Assembly: GCF_000495795.1 (NCBI RefSeq)
Contig: NZ_AWGD01000035.1
Span: 1 to 64,000 of the forward strand
Direction: 5' to 3'
From: Asticcacaulis sp. AC460
GTDB lineage: Bacteria; Pseudomonadota; Alphaproteobacteria; Caulobacterales; Caulobacteraceae
DNA: 64,000 nucleotides
The translations under genes were made by a program, and so were the position numbers. This document shows, one piece after another, positions 42,514-50,841 of the stretch; position 1 is the stretch's first letter, and each line of letters starts with the position of its first letter. The notes under the pieces were generated by a model. That model worked only from the letters and a program-made list of their open reading frames with translations. It did no database searches and was not told where the DNA came from.

Positions 42514-43443
42514 TTATTTGTGGAACAGGTCGACGGTCAGAAGCCAACTGGTGTCGCGTTCAGTCAGCTTGTTCCACACCCGGACATAGTGGCCGCGATA
42601 GGTCCCGTCGGCGGCGGTCGCGTGGCCGTAGGTATACACGAAGGCACCGGACTTCGAGGCGCCCGAGCCATCGCGCGTCCAGGTCAGGCCTGTTTCGGGG
42701 CGCGCGGCAATCACCGCCTGGCGACGCGCCTCCATCTTCGCGTCGGCCCCCTCGGGCGGCGGCGGCGCGCCATCACCCGATGGCCACGGCCAGTAGCCTT
42801 CGACATAGGGCGGCACGCCGTCGGAAGCGATAGTCGGCCGGGTGCCGCCGAGGCCGGCATAGATATCTGAGTAGGATTTTTGCGCCAGCAGGGCGTTGAA
42901 GGCGTCGTCCCGGCCAAGACCTTCAGCCAGTCCGTTGGGATGGACATGTTGGGTGTTGGCGACGAGTGTAAAAGTCTGATCAGCGGGGGGAAGATTGTCC
43001 GGCGCATCGTCGCCTGCGCCGCCGTCCAGCGACCACTTCCATGTGCCGTCGGCCTGCTTCTCCCAGATGGTGAAGAACCAGCCGGCCTTGTCGTTGCCTT
43101 CCATCGTCCAGGTGCCGAGGTCGAAGGCGAGGTCGCCGGAATTGGCAACGCCGACGTGAAACGGCCGCCAGCGCAAGGGCGTCGGCGCGCCGGCCAGGCT
43201 GGGATCGGCCGCCAGCGAGTCGACCAGGGCCTTATGGAAGTTTCCAGCCTGGGGCAGGAAGCCTATGGCGTCGTCCGTCGACCAGGCGATGAAGCCGCGA
43301 TAAAAGCCGTTCTTCGCCGTATCGGCGGCGAAGTCGCGCTCGGCCTGTTCGACGGCCTTGATGTCGGCAAACACATCGGCCCGGACCGGGACGGCGGTGA
43401 CCATCAACGCCGCCACGGCCAAACCTGTCAGAAATCCCCGCAT
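42514..43443 (-). CDS. Secreted NTF2-like (DUF4440-type) hypothetical protein
   Basis: 309 residues. The signal peptide MRGFLTGLAVAALMVTAVPVRA is cut before DVFADIKAVEQAERDFAADTAKNGFYRGFIAWSTDDAIGF, a start typical of SnoaL/NTF2-like proteins. Two such cone-shaped halves may be present (about 23-150 and 190-309), since EQAERDFA... and the closing RGHYVRVWNKLTERDTSWLLTVDL fit one fold each. Substrate or partner is unknown. ATG 43441-43443 is chosen, because the longer reading frame upstream overlaps the macro-domain gene region and lacks a signal peptide. Confidence 0.75.
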   Translation of the reverse strand: MRGFLTGLAVAALMVTAVPVRADVFADIKAVEQAERDFAADTAKNGFYRGFIAWSTDDAIGFLPQAGNFHKALVDSLAADPSLAGAPTPLRWRPFHVGVANSGDLAFDLGTWTMEGNDKAGWFFTIWEKQADGTWKWSLDGGAGDDAPDNLPPADQTFTLVANTQHVHPNGLAEGLGRDDAFNALLAQKSYSDIYAGLGGTRPTIASDGVPPYVEGYWPWPSGDGAPPPPEGADAKMEARRQAVIAARPETGLTWTRDGSGASKSGAFVYTYGHATAADGTYRGHYVRVWNKLTERDTSWLLTVDLFHK

Positions 43444-43513
43444 GACCCATCCCCGGCTGTGAGCAGACCGGCACCATGCCGCCAAACCGTCGTTACGGCA
43501 AGTTAAGGATGAG

Positions 43514-44137
43514 TCACTGAAGCCTTGTCGGGCTGTCGGTGTAGAGGCGCTGGTGGTCTTCGCTGGCCTCGGCCCAACTGGTTGGCAGACGCGGCGACGC
43601 CAACAGTACGTCGTGAAAGGCCTGGCGCATTTGGCGGGCACAGATAGCAGCGGGAACCCGGCCGACGCCGGTCCCCATGGCGGGGAAGGCGACGGTGGTC
43701 ACCCGGCTGGAAATTGCTTCGCCGGACGGCAGCGCGCCGTGTCGCACCAGGAGCAGCGCAGCGCGAGTCGCCAGATAGGGATTGACGGTTGCTTCGCCGA
43801 GATACATCGGCACGCGCATGGTCGGAGCGGCGATCATAAACGGAATCCCGTCGTTTCCGGTTTCAACGATCTCCGCCTGGCCGACCAACAGCTCGCCATG
43901 GTGGTGATCCAGAATTCGCCGTCGCAGGCGCAGTTGCAGGTCCCAGCCGAAATGCTCGGAATAGAGCAGGTCGAGTCCTCCATCCATGAAGCCGAAGCTG
44001 TTGGCCGGACTGACGATGGCATCGCAGGCGAGGTCGAGGATCGAACCCCGCTGCAGGATCACCTCGGGCAGCCCATGGCACGCCGCCTCCCAGGCGGCGG
44101 CCATGGCGTCATCCGGTGTGGCCAGGACGATCTTCAT
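43514..44137 (-). CDS. Macro domain protein (ADP-ribose binding)
   Basis: 207 residues. IVSPANSFGFMDGGLDLLYSEHFG is the macro-domain adenosine/ribose loop (the N-x-x-G-x-x-D-G-G-V/L-D type), and TTVAFPAMGTGVGRVPAAICARQM is the second, Gly-rich phosphate loop. Such domains bind or hydrolyse ADP-ribose derivatives. The ATG overlaps the metB stop by four bases, so the gene is translated with metB downstream of the S-box-controlled metX. Its link to methionine synthesis is unexplained. Whether it removes ADP-ribose or only binds it cannot be told. Confidence 0.88.
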   Translation of the reverse strand: MKIVLATPDDAMAAAWEAACHGLPEVILQRGSILDLACDAIVSPANSFGFMDGGLDLLYSEHFGWDLQLRLRRRILDHHHGELLVGQAEIVETGNDGIPFMIAAPTMRVPMYLGEATVNPYLATRAALLLVRHGALPSGEAISSRVTTVAFPAMGTGVGRVPAAICARQMRQAFHDVLLASPRLPTSWAEASEDHQRLYTDSPTRLQ

Positions 44138-45351
44138 CCTAACCGCGCCAAGGCCTTATCCAACGCCTTGATCAGGTCGGCCGGGTCTTCCAGCCCGATC
44201 GACAGCCGGATCAGGCCCGGCGCAATCCCAGCCGTGGCCTGGGCCTCGGCGGACATGGCGGCGTGGGTCATCGACCCCGGATGGACGATCAGGCTTTCGA
44301 CGCCGCCCAGCGATTCCGCCAGGCTGAACAGGTCAATGTCCTCGAACACGGTTTTCACGGCGTCCAGCCCGCCCACGAGCTCGAAGCTCATCATGGCGCC
44401 CGGGCCCTTCTGCTGGCGTTTGGCCAGGTCGTGCTGGGGGTGTGAGGGCAGGCCGGGATAATGAACGACCGCCACCGCCGGATGGCTGTGGAGGTATTCG
44501 GCCACGGCCTGGGCCGACTCTTGCGCCTGTTTGATACGCACGAACAGGGTGCGCACGCCGCGCAGGGTCATGTAGCTGTCGAAGGCCGGGGCCGTGGCGC
44601 CGACGCAATTGGCCCACCAGCGCATCGGCAGGACATCGGCTTGGTGGGCGCAGACCAGGGCGCCACCGATGACGTCGGAGTGGCCGTTGATATATTTGGT
44701 CGTCGAATGGACGACATAGTCGGCCCCGAACGCGATCGGGTTTTGCAGGGCCGGCGACAGGAAGGTGTTGTCGACCGCCACCCGGGCGCCGGCGTCGTGG
44801 CCGAGCTTGATCAGCTTTTGCAGGTCGATCAGGCGCATCAGCGGGTTGGACGGGGTTTCCAGCAGCAGCAGGGCGGTCGGCTGTGAAAGCGCGGCGGTGA
44901 GGGCGGCTTCGTCGCTCTGGTCGACATAGACGCATTCGATCAGGCCCTGCTTATGTCGGGCATTGAGCAGGCGCTGGGTGCCGCCGTAGCAGTCATGCGG
45001 AACGACGACCCGTTTCGACTTGGCGGCTGTGGGATCGGGCGTGGCCGAGGGCGCGATCGGGTTGGCGCGGTCGAGATCCTGCCACAGCAGGTCCAGCGCG
45101 GCCAGGCCTGAAGCCGTCATGACGGCGCCGGCGCCGCCTTCCAGCTCGGCGATGACCTCGGCGATGATTTCGCGCGTCGGATTGCCCGAGCGGGCATAGT
45201 CGTAGGTCCGCTTCTTGCCGAAGCCCTCGAACGAGAAGTTGGTGCTGAGGTATATGGGCGGCATGACCGAACCATGGGCCGGGTCGATATCGACTCCGAT
45301 ATTGATCACCTTGGTCTGGAGGCTGGCGTCTTTGAGATAGTCTTTGGTCAT
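44134..45351 (-). CDS. metB: Cystathionine gamma-synthase / Cys-Met metabolism PLP enzyme
   Basis: 405 residues. The PLP lysine is in VVHSTTKYINGHSDVIGGALV, and the family pattern PIYLSTNFSFEGFGKKRTYDYARSGNPTR and LLETPSNPLMRLIDLQKL are present. Subfamily (gamma-synthase, O-acylhomoserine sulfhydrylase or beta-lyase) is not certain by eye. The neighbouring metX makes gamma-synthase or sulfhydrylase more likely. It uses O-acylhomoserine made by MetX. It lies 219 bases after metX, with a palindromic repeat between, and overlaps the macro gene. Confidence 0.88.
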   Translation of the reverse strand: MTKDYLKDASLQTKVINIGVDIDPAHGSVMPPIYLSTNFSFEGFGKKRTYDYARSGNPTREIIAEVIAELEGGAGAVMTASGLAALDLLWQDLDRANPIAPSATPDPTAAKSKRVVVPHDCYGGTQRLLNARHKQGLIECVYVDQSDEAALTAALSQPTALLLLETPSNPLMRLIDLQKLIKLGHDAGARVAVDNTFLSPALQNPIAFGADYVVHSTTKYINGHSDVIGGALVCAHQADVLPMRWWANCVGATAPAFDSYMTLRGVRTLFVRIKQAQESAQAVAEYLHSHPAVAVVHYPGLPSHPQHDLAKRQQKGPGAMMSFELVGGLDAVKTVFEDIDLFSLAESLGGVESLIVHPGSMTHAAMSAEAQATAGIAPGLIRLSIGLEDPADLIKALDKALARLG

Positions 45352-45377
45352 GGCAGGCAGGGCTCTTAAATTTTATC

Positions 45378-45542
45378 CCTCCCCGTTATACGGGGAGGTG
45401 GATCATTTGCGGCAGCAAATGAGACGGTGGGGGATTGGGCCCGCTGTCGTCTCTTATTGCCTCGTTCATCGTTCGGCGCCTGGAAATCCCCCTTCCGTCT
45501 GCGCGCTCCGCTTGCAGCCACCTCCCCCGTATAACGGGGGAG
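45378..45542. repeat. Palindromic intergenic repeat between metX and metB
   Basis: Hairpins CCTCCCCGT-TAT-ACGGGGAGG (45378-45398), CATTTGC-GGCA-GCAAATG (45404-45421) and CTCCCCCGT-ATA-ACGGGGGAG (45522-45542) occupy the gap. The outer hairpins are near copies of each other. A related element lies at 50842-51024. No gene is supported in the gap 45352-45570. Confidence 0.8.
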
Positions 45543-45570
45543 TATAAGAAGAAAAAGATATCGCCGATCT

Positions 45571-46554
45571 TTAGCGCAGCGACATTCGGACGATATCGGA
45601 TACGGCCGGAATCTCCTTCAGGAAAGCGTCGTGGCCATACAGCGACGGAAAGTCGATAAATACGCTGTCGGCCAGTTGCGCGTGCAGCAGCTTCATGTCG
45701 TCATAGGGCACCAGCCGGTCGGTCGGCACCGCAGCCAGAAACACCTTGGCCTTGATCTTCGCCGGATCGACGCGGTGACGGTCCAGGCTGTCCGACATGG
45801 AAATCCAGCGGTTCACATCGGTCGCCGCATAGGCATCACCGCGCGCCCGCAGATAACCGCAGACCGTGTAGTTCTCGCCGGCCAACTCCGGCGGCGGGCC
45901 ATCGAAACGCTCGGCGAATTCGGCATCCGACCGGTAGGTGGTCATGGCCAGTTGCCGCGCCAGGGAAATACCCTCGGCGTCGCGGCCGGTCGCCTTGCCG
46001 AACATCAGCAACCGGCGCTGCAGGCCGCGAAAGGCCGTCGCCATCGGATGGGCGCGATGGGCGGCCGAGATGATACAGAGGCGCTCGACCGCGTCCGGAT
46101 ACAGCTCGGCAAAAGCCAGGCCGATCATGGCGCCGTACGACGCACCGACAAAGTTGTAGATGCGCTCGACGCCCAGCTGATCCAGCAGCAGCTTGACCAG
46201 GCGGGCCTGGTCGTGGGTCGAGATAGTGTAAATCTGGCTGGCCGGCAGGCGCGGGGCGAACTCGATGCTGAGCACGCGCCAGACATTCAGATCCAGGGCT
46301 TCATTGGGGCCGGCGACGCCTTCCCACCAGCCCGGTGCGGCGGCGGTGGCGTCTTCCTTGGCGAACAGCACCCGGCCGGCCGAAATCCCGCCGGCAGCGA
46401 CGACGACCGGCGCATTGGCCGGACCATATAGCCGCGCCACCACATCCGTCTGCTCCAGCTTCTGGCCGCTTTGCAGACGGAAATCGTCAGGAATAATAGC
46501 GGTAATGTCGGTCCCGTCGAGGTCGGGCGCGCTGAGGAAGGTGTGCATATTCAT
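45571..46554 (-). CDS. metX: Homoserine O-acyltransferase, MetX type
   Basis: About 327 residues from the ATG at 46552-46554 (MNMHTFLSAPDLDG); MNLSAF at 46596 is an equally open alternative. Neither start has a clear Shine-Dalgarno. The alpha/beta-hydrolase nucleophile elbow is FVGASYGAMIGLAFAELYPD (Ser in G-A-S-Y-G), and the catalytic Asp and His lie in VPTDRLVPYDD and YGHDAFLKE. The enzyme activates homoserine with acetyl- or succinyl-CoA; the sequence alone does not decide which. An S-box riboswitch in the leader (46643-46752) indicates repression by SAM. metB and the macro gene follow on the same strand. Confidence 0.9.
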   Translation of the reverse strand: MNMHTFLSAPDLDGTDITAIIPDDFRLQSGQKLEQTDVVARLYGPANAPVVVAAGGISAGRVLFAKEDATAAAPGWWEGVAGPNEALDLNVWRVLSIEFAPRLPASQIYTISTHDQARLVKLLLDQLGVERIYNFVGASYGAMIGLAFAELYPDAVERLCIISAAHRAHPMATAFRGLQRRLLMFGKATGRDAEGISLARQLAMTTYRSDAEFAERFDGPPPELAGENYTVCGYLRARGDAYAATDVNRWISMSDSLDRHRVDPAKIKAKVFLAAVPTDRLVPYDDMKLLHAQLADSVFIDFPSLYGHDAFLKEIPAVSDIVRMSLR

Positions 46555-46642
46555 GGTGTGTCCGGTATGCATGCCGATGAAGGCAGAAAGATTCATCGGG
46601 ACCAGACGGGAGAACGCCCCGCGCGACGGCGGGTTGGCGTGT

Positions 46643-46752
46643 CTCTCATCTTTCGGGGAAATGCGCCCCGTAGGAGTTGGCACCATTCCACAGGCTTGTG
46701 GCGGTTGCCCCAGCGTCGTCGGGCCTTTCCCTCGGCTGGTCTCGATGAGTAG
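46643..46752 (-). promoter_or_regulatory. S-box (SAM-I) riboswitch in the metX leader
   Basis: On the minus strand the closing stem P1 is CTCATC ... GATGAG. P2 contains CCAGC ... GCTGG around GAGGGAAAGGCCCGAC, followed by GGGGCAACC. P3 is CCACA-AGCC-TGTGG, then AATGGTGCCAACTCCTACGG; P4 is CGGGG ... CCCCG, ending in AAAGATGAG. Every conserved S-box block is present in the right order. The expression platform is unclear: a CCCGC-CGTCGC-GCGGG hairpin lies downstream, with no T-run. Confidence 0.93.
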
Positions 46753-46757
46753 CAATT

Positions 46758-46786
46758 TTCATGGCTCAATTTCGCAGTTGCGTCAA
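46758..46786 (-). promoter_or_regulatory. Candidate metX promoter inside the 3' end of the EamA gene
   Basis: On the minus strand TTGACG (46786-46781) is followed after 17-18 bases by CATGAA/ATGAAA (about 46763-46757). Transcription would begin at about 46751, exactly at the 5' end of the S-box stem, so metX has its own promoter though the EamA stop is only 13 bases away. Confidence 0.45.
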
Positions 46787-47674
46787 GAGGCCGGCCCGAA
46801 TGCGCGTCCATTCGGCCAGCAGGATGCCGGCGCAGACCAGGCCCAGGGCGGCGATATGGAAACCGTGCAGGGGCTCGCGCAGGATCAACACCGCCAGGAA
46901 GACGCCGAAGATCGGCAGCAGGTTGATGAAGATGCCGGCGCGGTTGCTGCCGATCAGCGCATTGGCGGCGATATAGGCGCCGGCGGCGATCAGCGACGGG
47001 AACACCGCGGCATAGGCGACCACCCACCAACCCCGGGCGTCCGGCCATACCACAGGCATGTCATGATAGCGCCAGATCAGGGCCGGGACGCAGGCGACCA
47101 AAGCGCCGATACATGACGTCGCCAGGAAGGTCTTCCAGTGCAGGTCGGGCTTCCAGCGCAGCGCCGCGGTATATCCGGCATAGACCAGCACGGCGACCAG
47201 CATCATGGCGTCGCCGATATTGAGGTCGAGATGCAGCAACTGGCGGATATCACCATGGGTGGCGGTGACCAGAACGCCGCAGAAGGTCAGGATAAACCCG
47301 GCGATCTGGGCCAGGGTGGCGCGTAGCCGGAACAGCGCGAAGTTGAGGACGAAAATGACCAGCGGGATACCGGCCTGTTCGATCATGACATTGACCGTGC
47401 TGGTATGGGTCAGCGCCATGTAGAGCAGCAGGTTGAAAAGGGTGAACCCGATGGCGCCATAGGCCAGCAGCAACGGCCATTTCGCCGTGATGACGGGGAG
47501 GTCACGCTTCAGTTGGGGGATGCAGATGGCCAGGATCAGCAGGCAGGCAAAAACCCAGCGCAGGGTCGTCAGCAACACCGGTTCGATATGGCCGACCGCC
47601 AGCTTGCCGGCCACGCTGTTGCCTGCCCACAGGAAGTTGGTCAGGATCAGCAGGGCGTAGGCGCGTAAGGACAT
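46766..47674 (-). CDS. EamA (DMT superfamily) transporter
   Basis: 302 residues with about ten hydrophobic segments in two EamA repeats (about residues 5-135 and 150-290). The first starts LRAYALLILTNFLWAGNSVAGKLAVGHIEPVLLTTLRWVFACLLIL, with the conserved LRW at the end of helix 2. Such carriers often export amino acids, so a role beside the methionine and homoserine genes is imaginable but not shown. It is a second EamA protein in the window and differs clearly from the one at 4359. Its stop lies 13 bases before the metX leader. Confidence 0.85.
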   Translation of the reverse strand: MSLRAYALLILTNFLWAGNSVAGKLAVGHIEPVLLTTLRWVFACLLILAICIPQLKRDLPVITAKWPLLLAYGAIGFTLFNLLLYMALTHTSTVNVMIEQAGIPLVIFVLNFALFRLRATLAQIAGFILTFCGVLVTATHGDIRQLLHLDLNIGDAMMLVAVLVYAGYTAALRWKPDLHWKTFLATSCIGALVACVPALIWRYHDMPVVWPDARGWWVVAYAAVFPSLIAAGAYIAANALIGSNRAGIFINLLPIFGVFLAVLILREPLHGFHIAALGLVCAGILLAEWTRIRAGLLTQLRN

Positions 47675-47714
47675 GCCCGGCTTCTAGGCGCAAAGCATGA
47701 CCGGGTTCAAGCCC

Positions 47715-48647
47715 TTACCGGCACACCCGGATCGTATCGCCGGCCAATTGCCGAAGGTTGGTCAGGCTGACCGCGCCGGCTTCCGTTCCGGTCAGGTCGC
47801 GGGCCTGGCGGCTGCAACAGAAGCGGCCGGCTTCCCCCGCCGGCATAAGCGTGCCGGCGGGGGCGCAATAGGCGGCGAAGTCGACGTTCCCGGTGGTGTT
47901 GACGGTGTTGAAATTGACCGCCCGGCGCCAGCTCAGCAAGGTGCCGACGCGGGCGAAGGCCTTGTTGAACTGGGCCTGGCAGACCTGGGGCGGGCCGCCG
48001 GCACCGACGACCGCCGCCATCTCTTCGAACTTGCCGTCGCACATGCCGCCATCGCGGTTACGCACGCAGCATTCGTCATGCTCCCAACTGCCGGCATTGA
48101 TGGTGCACGATCCACCGATACAGGTGCCGACGCCGCCAATGGTGTCGGAACAGCCCTGGCCGGCGGCGCCGAAGCAGCGTTCACCGTTGAGATTGATGGG
48201 ACCCAGGACGCCGGGGTGCGGCTGCCGCGCCAGTTCGTCGGCTCTTTCCTGGACGGCGCGCCGGTCGATCGTCACGGTGCCGGGCGTCGGGGTTGGCGTC
48301 CCATCCGGGCAGACCGGGCCGCCGGACGCGGGCAGGGTGACGGTAGCCAGGGTCAGCGATCCCGGGATGCTTTGCTGCCCGCCGCGCGTGCCGGAATGCG
48401 CGGTGATGACCAGAGGACCGCTGCTGTCGGCCACGTTGAGAACCGCCACGCCATTGGCATTGGTGTGACCGAAACCGCGTGAGGCGCGAGCGGAGGAGGT
48501 CCCGGCGCAGACCGTGGCATTGGCCACCGGATTGCCGGCGGCGTCGCGGACCTGGACCTGCAGGGAAGTGTTGGCATAGGCCAGGCCGGCGATCAGGGCC
48601 ATGGCGGCTAACGCGCCGGTAAAAGCTGAAATCCACGCCTTGGACAT
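47715..48647 (-). CDS. Secreted Cys-rich protein with carboxypeptidase-regulatory-like (Ig-type) N-terminal domain
   Basis: 310 residues. A signal peptide ends near GLAYA-NTSL (residue about 26). Residues 28-115 resemble a carboxypeptidase regulatory-like beta-sandwich (LQVQVRDAAGNPVANATVCAG...NGVAVLNVADSSGPLVITA). A Pro/Thr linker (DGTPTPTPGTV) follows, then a Cys-rich C-terminal domain with at least ten cysteines (GERCFGAAGQGC, GTCIGGSC, DECCVRN, FCCSRQ), probably disulfide-linked. Function is unknown; extracellular. AGGGAGG fixes the start at 48647. It is divergent from the aspartokinase gene. The 155-base gap has no recognised riboswitch. Confidence 0.75.
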   Translation of the reverse strand: MSKAWISAFTGALAAMALIAGLAYANTSLQVQVRDAAGNPVANATVCAGTSSARASRGFGHTNANGVAVLNVADSSGPLVITAHSGTRGGQQSIPGSLTLATVTLPASGGPVCPDGTPTPTPGTVTIDRRAVQERADELARQPHPGVLGPINLNGERCFGAAGQGCSDTIGGVGTCIGGSCTINAGSWEHDECCVRNRDGGMCDGKFEEMAAVVGAGGPPQVCQAQFNKAFARVGTLLSWRRAVNFNTVNTTGNVDFAAYCAPAGTLMPAGEAGRFCCSRQARDLTGTEAGAVSLTNLRQLAGDTIRVCR

Positions 48648-48802
48648 GACGGCCTCCCTTTGGACGAGCACAGCCTAGGCCGGGAGACGATCCGGCAAAA
48701 TCCCGCGTTTCAGGGAGGTGAATTACCGCCTCACGGCAATTTTTGCTTTTCCTTTGGAGTGACCTCCTGTAGCGACCAGAACGAAGAAAGCAGGGCAGGC
48801 CT

Positions 48803-50473
48803 ATGTCAATTCTCGTCGTCAAGTTCGGTGGATCGGTTCTGGTGTCCGAAAGCGCGCTGCAACGCGCCGTGTCGGAAATCTACCGCTATACCCGCGATGC
48901 CCGTAAGATCATCGCCGTCGTCTCGGCCTTCAAGGGCCAGACCGACCAACTGCTGCGCCTGGCCGGCGCCTATACCCAGGCGTCGTCGTCCTCGGCCACG
49001 CCCCATCTGGTCGCTACCGGCGAAATGCGCGCCGCCACCCTGCTGGCCATGGCCTGCGAACGTTCGGGTATTCCGACCCGCTTCCGCTCGGCCTATGAGA
49101 TCGGCCTGGTCGCCGACGGCGAGCACCTGAACGCCAATCCGGTCGCCATGAAGCCCGAGGTCCTGACGAAGGACCTGGATAGCGTCGACCTGGTCGTCGT
49201 GCCGGGCTATGTCGCCGAAAACGCCGCCGGTGAACCGGTGCTGCTGGGCCGCGGCGGTTCCGACCTGACCGCCGTCTTTATCGCCGACAAGCTGGGCGCG
49301 CCGGTGCGCCTCTATAAGGACGTCGACGCCATCTACGACGCCGATCCGGCCCAGGTCGGCGATTCCGCCAAGCCCTTCGACAGCCTGAACTGGGACGAGG
49401 CGCTGAAGATCGCCTTCCCGGTGGTTCAGAACAAGGCCATGCGCTATGCCGCCGACAAGGGCCTGACCGTCGAGGTCGCCGGCCTGAGCAAGGGCTACCA
49501 GACGGTGTTGGGCGCGCCCACGGCCTACCGCAAGGCCGCCGTGCTGAAGCGGCCGATCCGCATCGCCGTCATGGGCGCCGGTGGCGTCGGGGCCAAGTTC
49601 CTGGAACGCTGCCTGGAATGGTCGGACCTGATCGAGGTCGACCGTGTCCTCGTGCGCGATCCGTCCAAGCGCCGTGATCACCCGCTGGCTGCCGCCTTTA
49701 CCTCGGATGCGCGCAACTTCGTCCGCAACGATGTCGACGTCTTCGTCGATATCGGTACCGGCGTGTCGCCCTCGGCCGAGTTGCTGGAAGGCTTCCTCAA
49801 GGCCGGGGTGTCGGTGACCAGTGCCAACAAGCAGGCGGTGGCCGCTTCGGGTGACAAGCTGCGCGCCGCGGCCAAGGCGTCGGGCGCTATGCTGACCTAT
49901 TCGGCCAGCGTCGGCGGGGGCGCTCCGGTGATCGAGGCGCTGAAACGCGCGGTCAAGTCGCACAAGGTCAAGTCGATCGCTGGCGTGCTGAACGGCACCT
50001 CCAACTTCGTCATTGACCAGGTGGAATCGGGCAAGAGCTTCGACGCAGCCATGGACGAGGCCCGCCGCCTGGGCTTTGCCGAGCCGGATTCGACGGCGGA
50101 TCTCGACGGCACCGATGTCGGCGCCAAGCTGAAACTGCTGCGTGAGATCGCCTTCCCGGGCCTGACCCCAGCCCATCTCGAGGTCGGCCAGATCACCGAG
50201 GAATCGCTGATCATTCCGGCCGGCAAGGGGCTGCGCTATGTCGCGCGCTGCTATCTGACGGACGGCGGCTTGCAGGCGTCGATGAAGCTGGAAGTGCTGG
50301 ATCGCGACCATTACCTGGTCGGCGCGCGCGGCGAGCAGAACCGCGCCATCATCGAGCTCGATAACGGCGAAACCTGGTACGTGACAGGCAAGGGCGCCGG
50401 AGCCTGGCCGACGACCGAATCCCTGCTGGCTGATGTGCTGCAGATCGCCCGCGAGCAAAAGCTGCAACAGTGA
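48803..50473 (+). CDS. Aspartokinase-homoserine dehydrogenase fusion without ACT domains
   Basis: 556 residues. Residues 1-240 form an aspartokinase: VVKFGGSVL, ATGEMRAATLLA and the nucleotide-binding LLGRGGSDLTAVFIAD are present. Homoserine dehydrogenase starts near 248 with IRIAVMGAGGVGAKFL, followed by TYSASVGGGAPVIEALKR, GVLNGTSNFVID and DLDGTDVGAKLKLL (catalytic Lys). No ACT domain is seen between the two or after the second, unlike ThrA/MetL, so feedback control by threonine or lysine is not expected. It makes homoserine from aspartate (with Asd elsewhere). It lies close to metX/metB. The YjbR gene follows with a GTGA overlap. Confidence 0.92.
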   Translation: MSILVVKFGGSVLVSESALQRAVSEIYRYTRDARKIIAVVSAFKGQTDQLLRLAGAYTQASSSSATPHLVATGEMRAATLLAMACERSGIPTRFRSAYEIGLVADGEHLNANPVAMKPEVLTKDLDSVDLVVVPGYVAENAAGEPVLLGRGGSDLTAVFIADKLGAPVRLYKDVDAIYDADPAQVGDSAKPFDSLNWDEALKIAFPVVQNKAMRYAADKGLTVEVAGLSKGYQTVLGAPTAYRKAAVLKRPIRIAVMGAGGVGAKFLERCLEWSDLIEVDRVLVRDPSKRRDHPLAAAFTSDARNFVRNDVDVFVDIGTGVSPSAELLEGFLKAGVSVTSANKQAVAASGDKLRAAAKASGAMLTYSASVGGGAPVIEALKRAVKSHKVKSIAGVLNGTSNFVIDQVESGKSFDAAMDEARRLGFAEPDSTADLDGTDVGAKLKLLREIAFPGLTPAHLEVGQITEESLIIPAGKGLRYVARCYLTDGGLQASMKLEVLDRDHYLVGARGEQNRAIIELDNGETWYVTGKGAGAWPTTESLLADVLQIAREQKLQQ

Positions 50474-50826
50474 CCCCGGAAAGCTGCAACGCCTTATGCG
50501 CCGGCCTGCCCGCCACCAGCCATGTGGTGCAATGGGGCGGTTCGGACGTGTGGAAGGTGAGCGGCAAGGTGTTTGTCATCGCCGGTGAAGAGGGCGACCA
50601 CTTCGCCGTCAGTTTCAAGGTGTCGCAACTGGCCTTTGAAGCGTTGCGCGATCATCCTGACTGTCGGCCGGCGCCGTATCTGGCATCGCGCGGGATGAAA
50701 TGGATTCAGTATTATCGCGGCGACGTCATGGATGACGGCGAACTGGAAGACCTTATCCGCCAGTCTCACGCCATCGTGGCGGCGGGATTACCGAAGAAGA
50801 CGCGGGTGAGTCTGGGATTGACGTGA
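50470..50826 (+). CDS. MmcQ/YjbR family protein
   Basis: 118 residues with the double-wing YjbR fold: CNALCAGLPATSHVVQWGGSDVWKVSGKVFVIAG, FAVSFKVSQLAFEALRDHPDCRPAPYLASRGMKWIQYYRGD and the C-terminal helix ELEDLIRQSHAIVAAGLPKKTR. The family is often labelled DNA-binding, but the role is not known. The GTG start at 50470 shares bases with the preceding TGA, so it is coupled to the aspartokinase-homoserine dehydrogenase fusion. It probably lies at the end of this two-gene operon. Confidence 0.9.
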   Translation: MTPESCNALCAGLPATSHVVQWGGSDVWKVSGKVFVIAGEEGDHFAVSFKVSQLAFEALRDHPDCRPAPYLASRGMKWIQYYRGDVMDDGELEDLIRQSHAIVAAGLPKKTRVSLGLT

Positions 50827-50841
50827 GGCGGTACGCTCCGT

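Noticed and set aside
48648-48802. A riboswitch (SAM-II or other) before the aspartokinase fusion
   Set aside because: Only a short GAGG...CCTC hairpin is seen; none of the conserved SAM-II blocks could be found.
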